Assembly (NCBI RefSeq): GCF_964355755.1
Contig: NC_092680.1
Coordinates: forward strand, 14,673,001 to 14,733,000
Origin: Antedon mediterranea
Lineage: Eukaryota > Echinodermata > Crinoidea > Comatulida > Antedonidae
Direction: 5' to 3'
Length of the DNA stretch: 60,000 nucleotides
Of the stretch, positions 23,201 through 33,465 are shown in pieces. Both the position numbers and the translations under genes were made by a program. How positions within the stretch are numbered: position 1 is the stretch's first letter; each line of letters begins with the position of its first letter. A model generated the notes under the pieces. It was not told where the DNA came from and searched no databases. It saw only the letters and a list, made by a program, of their open reading frames with translations.

Positions 23201-26200
23201 ACACACTATACCAAACTCACTTTGGGTCTCAGATTTGTAGCCTTTTAGTCTTGGTATTCGTGGAGACACGTCTACGAAAATTATTCAGATCATTTGTCAA
23301 ATGTGATTTTGTCTCTGTTTATATATATGTATTATATATTTTTGAATGCAAGATAATTAAAATAGTGATTTTGGTTTCTAGTTTTGCATCATAAATCAAG
23401 ACGGGCTTATTAAAAGTACAAGAATTTAGATGGATTTGATTGCTTACCATAGCTAGGCTGTTGAGGTTGGGCCGTTTGACCAAATTGGCCGCCTTGTATA
23501 GGGTATTGACTTCTTTGTGCCTGCTGATTCATATAGTTAGGCTGAGGTGCAGAGTTGTTGTAGCCTCCTCCGTAGTTTCCTGGCCCTGGCTGACCTGCTG
23601 CTCCACCACCATGTGGTCCACCAGGCCCTCCTTGACCAGGTGGTGGGCCATAGCTTTGTTGGCCATAGGTATCTGTTTATAAAAGAATTAAGATTACCAA
23701 ATAACATAAGACATTTTTCATTCCCTTATTTATTCGAATATTTATTGAATAAATGTCCCTTGTTGCCCCGCATATCTACACAAAATTGTATTACAACACC
23801 TTTCTATTTGTATTGTAGCAAAATTCATTGATTATATAATTATATAATGATGATAATGATCTATAATTTACAAAGCCTCCTGAACAATAACACGCCGTTT
23901 ATCTCAATAAATATATATTGACATTTAAATCAAAATACTCACTCATCGATGGCCCTTGACCCCATTGGTCTGAAAAATAATAATAATAGAATTTTCAAAC
24001 AAGTTGGTTTTAATTATAGACTTAAATTAATTAAACAAAAAAAAAACTCACTTTGTTGCTGCTGCTGTGGAGGCTGTGACCATCCTACAAGCAATTAATA
24101 AAAAGCATATCATTAAAAGAAATATTGGCATTAATAACATGAAAATCTAGATATATATATATTTCACATTCAACAGCAAGAAACTTGTCAATTACAGGAT
24201 GGATAAACTGTTTTATAATTTATCGTGCTTATAAACCGAGTTTCATTTGAGGTTTCTGGAGTGAAGTTGAAAGAGTCAGTGCCAGAGTTAAAGCCCTGGC
24301 ACTAGGTCATGATTGAACCCTGGCATTTTTATTCTCTTCAGTTTTTACATTTCACAAAACAAAACTTCCCATGATGTTAATGGTAGGTCCAAAAGTTTGC
24401 AGTAGACCGTACATAGTTGTTGAGGTTCTCAATGTTTCGATCAATAACTTATGTGGACAATTGATATTGATTGGTATTGATCATAACGTTACCTTGCTGT
24501 TGACCACTAAAACCTGCAAAGCCTTGGTTCTGGTTAAATCCACCAGGTCCTCCTCCTGCATTTTGATTCCAGATGTTGGGTTGGTTAAAACTTCCTTGAT
24601 TCATACCGCCGCCACCACCACCTCCACCCATTTGACGATTCCCTCCATCTTGTCGATCTCCACCATGGAACCTTGGTTGAGCTTTCTTTACTTCCACCTA
24701 AGAATTGAGAGAACAGAAACAGTAAGTAAAATAGCGAGTATTCAAATATTTAAAAAAACATTGCAGCAAATATATTTATAAAAGATAAACAAAATAAAAT
24801 ACTTTAATAATAAACTACTGATATAAAAATACAAATAATTATATTTTATCTTTATCCAGAATTGTGATTAAAAAACATATGACATAAGTTTTTAAATTTC
24901 TAAAATCTTACCTTAATATTCCTGACTATATATAGTGACTATAAATCAATTACTTACCTCACTGCTATTAAATAACACCGTACATCTACAACCTCATCTT
25001 AACTATACTCACCTTAAAATAAAACTTATGCTACAATCAACACGCCTGTGTTAAACATGTTTATTTTTATTTTCCAATTAATCAGTCTTCAAACTCCTTT
25101 GACATTGGTAAGCATCAAGAAATGATTTTGGTAGATTCAGTGCATATCTTACCTTACAAATTATGTAGAAACTACAGTATAACAAACTTAAGGCATGCTA
25201 TCACTTCACCTCAAACTAACCATGGAGTTACTCCATAAACTACAGTAACTTAGAAAAGAAAATAAACTACTGTACTTTGAAATCCCTAATAATTACATTT
25301 GCATGCGTTTCCTTAAATGCTAATTATAAATGGTTTATTTTAACTTTACTATAAATAGCACAAGGACTAGAAAAAATGTTTTAAGTAAAACATATTAAGA
25401 AACTAAAGACTAATTAAAAGGTTTCAGTGTGCAAAGATGGTGATAGCATTTAAGAAAACAACACTTAGTTAATATCTCGTTCTTTCTCCTCTTTACTAAT
25501 TGTTTTCTCATTCACTGCTTATTTACATACTGTACAGTACTAATTTAAATTCACTTATTCTGAATAAAGCCCAATATAGCTTCTTAATTAAAATAGCTAA
25601 TAGGAAAACAATTTATGCAGCTAAACGATGCCAATTCTTAGATAAGAGAAGAAGAACAAATAGTCAAACTAAAGTAAAGTAACAAACTTATAACTGCACC
25701 CTTTTCCCTTTTATGTCCAAATAATGGATCGCATCCAATCGGTTGACTGTATCCTCACTATCAAAGGTGACAAATCCAAAGCCTACGCAAGGTATATGAA
25801 AAAATTCGAGTTAACATCATCCTGTCGAGATTTCCCAGGAGAATAGTACTGTAGCTCTCGTGGATTACCGAAGAAGACTGACACCATCAACTTATTCAAA
25901 TTAAGCATTTAACTATAGATCTTATAATCAATTAATCTTATGTATACCATGTATTAGATACAGATATCTCTAAGCCTAAAGATTAAAAATAATTCTTATT
26001 AATTATGAAAGTTGTGTTGTATTTTTTTAAAAAGGTTTTAAACATCTAAGTTACTTAATAATTATGTAAATTTATATATTTTAATAAAGCATTAAAGTAG
26101 TTATTCCTTCCTTTTTTAATAATTATATTAAATCAGATTTAAATCACTAAATTTTGTCATATTAAAAACGGCAAAGTGTTCTTATAATTTAGAATGATAT

Positions 26201-28908
26201 AAAACCCCTGTAATATTTAAGAGTAAAATTTAAATTTTCTAAAAAACTATTTTGATTATATAATTGGTGAGAATTAGATAGTAGCGATGACGTAAACACT
26301 TCATAATCTACGGAGTAGAATAACTTATAAAAACACATGCATATATACAATACAATATCAAACAGGTAGTCTTAAATTAAGTCTTAATCAAATGTTTTCT
26401 TATCAACAACAGTGTTCTACCCAGTATTTGACCCAGTCCTCATGGACACCTGTAGGAAACCTTGCATTGAGTAAGATCAATAAAAACCATCTTATAATTT
26501 GAATATGTACCATGGGGAATTATGAAGTTGGCCTGGAGATAAAGTTGAAAACAAGTAGTGCTCATAAATAATGGGTCCCTGTATTCTAGACAAAACATCG
26601 GTAGCGTGCCATGGCGCTTCAAAGCACTAGGGAGAACACTGAACAATGTATAGTAAACTTAAGACTTAAAAATGTAGACTACAATACTAAAGATATAATA
26701 TATAAATATCTCCTTATAAACAAAATGTTTCTCAAAATGTATAAATTGTACAATTTAATTCAAAAGGTATGCATGCATGGAAAACACAGTTGTATATAAA
26801 AATGTAATACGAGATATAAGCTATTGTATATCTGCCAGTGGAATTAAAGGTTCCAAAATTGTTTTTAGATAAAATTTACAATTGTTTGTTTAAAATGAAA
26901 ATTACAGAAGAAAATATGAGAATGTTGCTTACCTCTGGACCTTTTAGTCTGTTGGTCTGTCATAATCACTACTTCAAGCACCTGAAATTAATTTCAAGAC
27001 AATATGTTTACAATTGATTTGGAACATAAGATGGGTATTGCTAATCTGCGCAAAACCCTAAAAACCCCTTCAAAATAAAAGAAAATTTCTGAAAAAAATT
27101 ATTTGAAATTGACAGCCTTCATTTCAGTTTACAAAATTAATCTCGAAAAGATTCCTAAGGTGTTACGGTATAACTTCTAAACCTACAGTTCCATAACTGG
27201 AAAAAATGCCTTGCAGATCAGATTCTGTTGTGTCATTTGACAAGCCTCCTACAAACACCTTATTGTGTATTGTATTAGCAGCACGTTTGCTCTGACTTCT
27301 TGGTGTACAAGGCTTAGGATCAATCTAAAAAAACAAACAAAAATTAATGTTTTAATATATGCTTTTGTCACGTGACTAATATATCAGTTGTCCTGAAAAT
27401 CAATAGGCTTGTTCCTATACGTATTAACTTAAAAATCGTGGAAGCTATCGTGAAAGAAACCAAACAAGTACTTAAATAACGAGTTCTTTTTAAGGACAAC
27501 TTGACCGAGGACGGTATTTTAACAACGTATTATTAGGGATGTACATATGATTTCAGAACCATCGAGCAATTAAGGATGTCACCGCACACGCTCGCCGTAA
27601 ATTTCTGTAACATCACAGGTGCATCGCAAAATTTACGTCATAGTTCATTTTATTTGTCCATACGGAAATTCATGTGACATACAATTGCTCAAAGTTAAAA
27701 GGTTAATACAATAAAATTACATAGCAACAAAATTCAACGACTTAACAACGATTATTAAAATGTCTAATTGAGTACGGAACAAAGAATTAAGGAAGCGTTT
27801 TATTCTACAGCGTGTAGCCCTCAAACGCCTTCCAGATCTCAACCATTGAAAATCACTATAGAGTGGATGACTCATCTTTCATTATGGCAATGACATTATC
27901 ATAAATATTGACGTTACAAACATCATCAAATCTAATGATCTGTTTAGTTATTCTGCACGCTTTATTTACTAAACATGGAACATTCTTTAGGTCTGATTTT
28001 CTAAAACTACTGAACCATATCAGACAACCAAATTCTTTAATATGTCTATGTTCGCAGTATTGGTGTATACAGCTTTATGATTAGTGATTTTGAATAATCA
28101 GTTTATTATACAAAAAAATAAGAATTACCTTCTTTCCATCTAATATATGAGGTCCTTCTTGGAGAACCTTATCAACAAGATTTGGATCTTTGTATCGAAC
28201 AAATCCAAATCCTCTACTGCGACCATTGCCAGGATCATGCATTAACACACAATCTGACAGCTCTCCATATTTGGAAAAGTATGCACGGATACTCTCTAAA
28301 AATAGAATTTATAATTAATTAATTTAGTCTCATATTAAAGGCACCATGGTCTTTATCTATCATCTTTTTTACCCACCATTATTGCCTAGATAGGATTTGT
28401 TTAGGTTTAAGTTCTCAGTGTTAGCCTAGGCTAGTAGTTTCTGTAAGAATCTGTTACAATATGCAGTTAGTTCTGGTGCCGGAATCCTAACCTGGGACTC
28501 GGCAAATTTTTTATTAACACAAACCTTTTGTTGTATCCCAACTAATTCCTCCCACAAAAATCTTTCTGCAAGAAAAAAAGCGATTATTTAGGTTAGGATA
28601 AGGCCTACCTCAACGCAAAAAAAGGCCAGTACAGCACCTATATGCCGCATGCGACCTCCATGTACGTGACTTCCTCATTTACATTGATAGGCTAGGCCAT
28701 CCAATAGGCCTAATGCGAAGTCAAAACGAACCACGCCGCGCCAGCCATGCTTGCTTGGCGTTTAACAAAATGGATGGGCGGCGACAATACAATGAATTTT
28801 TAAATTCAATTATAAAGGGGCATAGCCTATAGGAGGCCTAGGCCCTAGGCTGATATAACTTGATACAATTATCATATAAACATACCCAAGTTCGTCGTCT
28901 GATGCCAT
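20251..28908 (-). CDS. DAZAP1: DAZAP1 orthologue, two-RRM hnRNP-type RNA-binding protein
   Basis: Thirteen coding exons (minus): 28908-28886, 28565-28525, 28295-28129, 27324-27187, 26981-26933, 25782-25700, 24697-24493, 24084-24052, 23969-23943, 23672-23448, 22496-22299, 21321-21232, 20456-20251; 1485 nt, 494 codons. RRM1 has RNP2 KIFVGG (residues 9-14) and RNP1 RSRGFGFVRY (47-56), followed by the linker IDPKPCTPR. RRM2 has KVFVGG (99-104) and RSRGFGFVTF (137-146), ending VEVKKAQPR (168-176). Residues 177-494 are Gly/Gln/Asn/Pro/Tyr-rich and end in FHPYKR, matching the FHPYRR end of vertebrate DAZAP1 (about 407 residues). The family binds RNA and acts in alternative splicing and translation, shuttling between nucleus and cytoplasm. 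Donors at exon 4 (GTAGGT) and exon 6 (GTGCAG) are weak. Musashi/Hrb27C relatives are the main alternative; the linker and C-terminus favour DAZAP1. Confidence 0.92.
26410..26641. mobile_element. short MITE with CAGTGTTCT terminal inverted repeats
   Basis: The left end CAGTGTTCTACCCAGTATTT and the complement of the right end CAGTGTTCTCCCTAGTGCTT match over about 20 bp. AACAA flanks both sides as a possible 5-bp duplication. 232 bp, non-coding, in DAZAP1 intron 5. The ends resemble hAT-like termini, but an 8-bp duplication is not visible. Confidence 0.6.
27490..27650. mobile_element. partial copy of the TTAA-flanked MITE family
   Basis: TTAA followed by GGACAACTTGACCGAGGA, then TATTAGGGATGTACATATGA, as in the intact copy at 36019-36315. 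Similarity fades near AAATTTACGTCA and no right end is found, so it is truncated. In DAZAP1 intron 3. Confidence 0.75.
28580..28870. repeat. AGGCCTA-rich block in DAZAP1 intron 1
   Basis: Several TAGGCCTA/AGGCCTAGG-type palindromes in less than 300 bp just downstream of the DAZAP1 start, with a CpG-rich stretch (ACGCCGCGCCAGCC) near 28733. Similar clusters occur at 2790-3010 and 40910-41150. Confidence 0.5.
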
Positions 28909-30590
28909 TGAGTTATTTAAAATAATATTCATGTACAAATTACAGCGCTATCTATTAATTCTTTACAACAATTCCACTAAATCGTCGTTAAAAAAACAAG
29001 TGCGCTTTTCTTTTCTTCACTTTCTCGATCCACCACACTTCCAGAGAGTACAAATGCAAAATGGACGTGCGAAGGTTGGCAGGTAGAAAATAAAAACCCA
29101 ATATTAAACGTAAAAGTATTGCCAGAAATATTTTGGTCAATCAAATTAAAAAAAAAAAAAAAAAAAAAAAAGCACTTGTTGTTTGAACAGGGAGTTGTAA
29201 TTAAAAAAAACACTCACTGGTATGAATTATTAATTATTAGTACATTCCTTTTTATTTTTATTTCAACAATATTTTACGAGAGTGGTCCATCCAGCCGAAG
29301 CTGGTCATTAGGTACCTTCACAAAAATACATGACAAGACATAAACATGTAACAATAAAAATCAAATTTAAATAAATATAATTTATAAAGATAAAATAAAG
29401 CACAAAATATTTAATTTAAAAAAAATGAATTACCGGTAAATTAAATTGGCCCTCTCAGAAGAAAGGGTAGGAAAAAGGAGATGGTACTTGAGCAGAAATT
29501 TAAAGGAAGTACAAAACACATCCATTATGTTTGTTCGGTGTACAAGACTAGCTTAATTCTTATTTTTCACTCCTTTAATAGGCAGTTACATTTAATAGAA
29601 TGGAAACATTAGGAAACAGTTACCATGCAGTAGCTTCATTGTTTCTACGGCTGAAAAAAATGGGTATTTGGAAATTCGGACTAGGCATGCTCAAACGTCA
29701 AAGCATGTCTGGGAGAAGAGAGTACGAGATGTACGGTATGCGGCTATTTATTATTGAACAATAATAATAATAATAACGGTAAAAATCGTTCTTCTATGGT
29801 AAATAGTTTTGGCGAATGGTGTGTTTAGCCTATATTCTGATCTGATATTGGCTAATTGAGTATGTTTGTCGGCGGATGTACGAATTTTTGGGAAATTAGA
29901 AATTTGTTTACAGGAATGTTGTAACACCCCTACCACAGAATATGCACAGTACTATTAAAGTTTTGTTCTATAAATTAGTAAGCTATGGACTTTGTTCTGA
30001 AATAAAATTTGATTGTTTGATTTAATTGAATGGTAAGCTAGATCAACTACAGAAGAAAAACTGCATCCAATCATAATCCCCATCCTCAAAACAATGTATT
30101 TAATAGCTGATGCCCTGCTTTATAATTAAATAGAACATTTCATATCTTACGTTACACATGTTTACTAAGCCTACTGACAAATAAAATTGATAATAAATCA
30201 TTATCATTAAATAGAATATCAATTAAAACCATCATTTAATGATGAGCTGTAACATCAAAAAGTCAAGCAGCATTTTTTTGTAAGAAATATATCTTGTTTA
30301 ATTTATCATCTTTTTGAATCTGAAATTAATTTCCTAAAAATCAATATTTTTGTAAAATTTTAGATAAATCTATTGCAGTTATTGCAGACTTTGCTGTACA
30401 TAAAAGAACCTTAGATATTGTAGATCCACAAATCTTCTTAAATATCAATATTTAGAATGTAACTAAAAAGTTTGTCATGATGGAAAATGAAATATAATGT
30501 TTGCAATAGTATTTTAAGTTCAACGTTAACAATATTTGATTTTATTTGATTTTATAAAATTTCATATAAACAATTCATTAAACAATGTCT
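28909..30590. other. intergenic region upstream of DAZAP1
   Basis: Should hold the DAZAP1 promoter and 5' UTR; no TATA or initiator is evident. Contains a 23-nt A tract at 29149-29171, which could be the tail of a retroposed sequence, and the repeat at 29645-30105. Confidence 0.4.
29645..30105. repeat. dispersed repeat shared with 41415-41695
   Basis: Shared blocks in the same orientation: AAATGGGTATTT, GGCATGCTCA, GGACTTTGTTCT, TTGATTGTTTGATTTAATT, TAAGCTAGATCAACT, AATCCCCATC and TCAAAACAAT. Spacing differs, so one or both copies carry indels. No coding. Confidence 0.75.
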
Positions 30591-30594
30591 TCAA

Positions 30595-31270
30595 ATGGAC
30601 GCAGACTTAAAGAACAGAATTGAGGAGATACTAGATAAGAACTGCTAGAGTTTGTCCCTACTACAACCTTTTTTCACTTTCCGTGACACCATCTACCAAC
30701 AAGTGCATTGAATCGCCATGGGAAGTCCATGTAGTCCAATAGTAGCCAACCTATACATGGAATGGTTAGAGGAGCAGGCTATTGCTACAACTACACCTAA
30801 CATTAAACCACGTTTATAGTTATATTATGTAGACGATATCCTACTGGTATCAACAAGGACACGGCTCCTATTCTTAATGACCACATCAATAACATTGATC
30901 CTACAGGAAATATAAAATGTATGTTTGAAGAACTTACCAACAACTCTATTCTTCGACACCCTCATCTCATTAGATATCGATGGCAACACATCGTAAACCA
31001 ACAATACAAATCGATACACTACATGCATTTTGACTCTAATCACTCACTACAACATGAACTAATGTAACTCGCACTCTTATACATAGATGAAACAACATAG
31101 TTTCAACAGTCGGAAAGAGAGAAGATGAAATGAAGAACATCAATATAGCACTGAAAAACGGTGGATACCCTAATTGGACAGTAAATAAGGTAAAACAACA
31201 GAAGGAAGAAACAACCAAGAAAACACAAGACAAGGATATATTGGAATTCCTTACCTCAAAGGTCTATCAG
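30595..31270 (+). pseudogene. Penelope-like retroelement reverse transcriptase, broken
   Basis: Translating across frames gives FFTFRDTIYQQ, then GSPCSPIVANLYMEWLEEQA and YYVDDILLV, the order and spacing of the A-C palm motifs of Penelope-like reverse transcriptases (AMGSPxSP, YVDD). Stops (TGA inside the motif leading to AMGSP, TAG before YYVDD) and several frameshifts follow. The GIY-YIG-like remnant expected downstream in this class is at 32700-33035. The 5' end is not defined. Confidence 0.75.
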
Positions 31271-31875
31271 AAAAGATAAAGAGAATTATACACTCACAAG
31301 ATTGGAACATTCTTCAAACCTATTGATCATACATTCCAATAATTATCGATCTATAGTTTCCCCTATGTTTCATAATTTTTTGGATTTTATTTGTGTTACA
31401 CGAGCTTGTTGAAAATAAGCCCTTTCTTATCAGTGGGGGGATAGTTCAAATTACACAGTAAAATCTCTATTCTTTTGTACACAAATTTTGTAAATAGAGA
31501 GGCATTTTAAAAAGCTATTAAAAATAAATGGTGTGGTAAAAAATGTTATCAGATAACTAAATATAGGTAATATAACTTGAATATTACATTCCTGATATTT
31601 TCATTCAACTTCAGATTTTTATTTTCATGCTATAGCAAAAATTATCCACCGTATATCCACCATATTTTTTCACCTTTTAGGGAGTCACCAGACATGTTAT
31701 TACATTAGGTTAACTACCTAACTACTGAAAAAAAGTCTTCCTGGTTTTTATAGAAGAATTTTGCCAAATTTTGTATTTGACCATATTAAGAAAAATTCAT
31801 GTTTTTTCGTCTCGATTTCTGTTACAAATATTTGATTTGTGTACAATTAACCAAATATTATATTTAAAATTCATG

Positions 31876-32679
31876 CCTGTACCTGAGCTTTAACATATCA
31901 TTTCACCCCATTCCACCCAGAAGATTTGACCCTATAATGTTGTTAATACTACAAAAAACATGCAACAAAAGTTTGTCAGCCTGACCCCAAAAATAGCCTA
32001 CCTCCAGATCCCCTAAAAAAAAACCCCCAAAAATAGTTTATTTTACCCCATTTCACCCATGGACCAATATTTTCTACGAACATAGAAGTGCGTGAGAAAC
32101 AAAAACTGAAAAAATATCAGCTCGGAAAGGTCATGTCAAGTCTCCTTATAATTACACCCTCCCAAATACGTTAATCTCACATTGTAGTATGCAAGTACAT
32201 AAGAAAAAAATGAAAACTGACAACATTTGTTGGGTGCAAGAAGGTTCTTAAAATGAAAATCAGAAGTAGTAGTAGTATTCCAAACCTAAACTGAATAGAG
32301 GCGAACAAATCTCGCATGCAATGCTTTTTGTTAAATATTTTGTTCTAGAACATTAGATGCTAGATTAAATAATGTTAATTTATTTTTTTTTTTAAACACA
32401 AAAATATATTGTGTAAAACCATAAGGAAATTTAATAAGGCACGTGGGGTGGTGGAGGTGTGCTGGGGTAGAAGGAAATGGTTTTTGTTTTTTTGTTATGT
32501 CCTACCACACTATGTTTGTACAAATTTTGGTCCATGGGTGAGATGGGGTGAAATAAACCATTTTTTTCCCAGGGTCAGGCTGACAAACTTGTTTGCATGG
32601 TTTTGGTAGTATTAACAACATTAAGGGGTCAAACTTTCTAGGTGGAATGAGGTGAAATCATATGTTACTCGAAGGACAG
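31876..32679. mobile_element. foldback element with ~150-190-bp inverted arms, inside the Penelope-like relic
   Basis: Left arm 31876-32066 and right arm 32528-32679 are reverse complements with indels. Shared blocks (left orientation) are TAACATAT, ATTTCACC, ATTCCACC, AATGTTGTTAATACTAC, GTTTGTCAGCCTGACCC and TTCACCCATGGACC. The core between arms is non-coding. It lies between the RT and GIY-YIG pieces, so it appears to have inserted after the retroelement. Confidence 0.75.
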
Positions 32680-32699
32680 TACTTGTAGAGTGTATGAAA

Positions 32700-33035
32700 T
32701 ACAGTAGGTTGTTTAAACTGTGAGGCTGTATATGTTTGGGAAAAGGGTAGAAAGTTAAAAACTAGGATTGAAGAACATAAGAAAGATGTTGAAATGTAAG
32801 AACAACGCATAAAACAGAATCATGAGCAGATTGAACCACACCCACAACTGAGACGATACAAAAATATTGAAAAAGAAAGCACATGGCAAAAACATATAAT
32901 AAAAGAATCGCTATTGATCAGAAAAAAATACAAAGATACCATGAATAGGGATGACGGTGGATTCTCACTTTCTCACATATATGATCTGTTAATTTCACCT
33001 GAAAAGCCAAAGAACTTCGGTAAATCACAGACTAA
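32700..33035 (+). pseudogene. GIY-YIG-like endonuclease remnant of the Penelope-like element
   Basis: Reads VYVWEKGRKLKTRIEEHKKD, then after a stop QLRRYKNIEKESTWQKHI, KESLLIRKKYKDTMNRDDGG and LSHIYDLLI. The order (Gly-Arg-x-Leu-x-x-Arg-x-x-Glu-His, Trp, Glu...Ile, MNRD-GG, IYD) matches the C-terminal endonuclease region of Penelope-like elements. At least one internal stop. The upstream GIY part is not recognisable. Confidence 0.7.
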
Positions 33036-33299
33036 GGTTACGAATAGGGGAGCTGCTCAACAACAAGCCATACAGTAGTACTCCTAGCAATCACTAACAT
33101 TTGGTCATTAGCAAATAAAGACTTGTTGGTAACAAGTCAAAACGTCGTAGACCCAACTATCCCCTCCCTTTGACACCCCCCACCCTCCAATCCCTTTGAC
33201 ACTACATTCAACTCTCCCCTCCTTTCCCCTAACACTACAAGTACTGTGAATAACAATTACACATGTTTTGCACACACTAGTATGCCATTTCATTATCTT

Positions 33300-33465
33300 A
33301 ACATTTTTTGGTTGCATTACCATCTTATTGTGTTTTTGTATCAACTGTTTTGATTGATGTATCACCATTTCTTTTAGCTGTTTTATCATCATACTGTATT
33401 TTCATCTATTTTACTTCCTTCTTTTGGCTGTATCACGTTTTTTAAGCTGTTCTACCACCATCTTT
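33300..33465 (-). repeat. eroded repeat continuing past the ARB2A stop codon
   Basis: Beyond the TAA at 33466-33468 the minus strand still shows the pattern of the translated tail in the same sense, interrupted by stops (KDGGRTA, YDDKTAKRNGDTSIKT, DGNATKK). This suggests the tail was once longer or that the repeat extends into the 3' UTR. Confidence 0.5.

Noticed and set aside
24371-24781. 136-codon plus-strand frame over DAZAP1 exon 7
   Set aside because: Complement of the glycine-rich exon; the minus frame continues RRM2 (VEVKKAQPR) in phase.
28977-29213. 78-codon minus frame upstream of DAZAP1 as an extra N-terminus
   Set aside because: Contains the poly-A/T tract, has no splice link in phase to the ATG at 28908, and family members start near this ATG.
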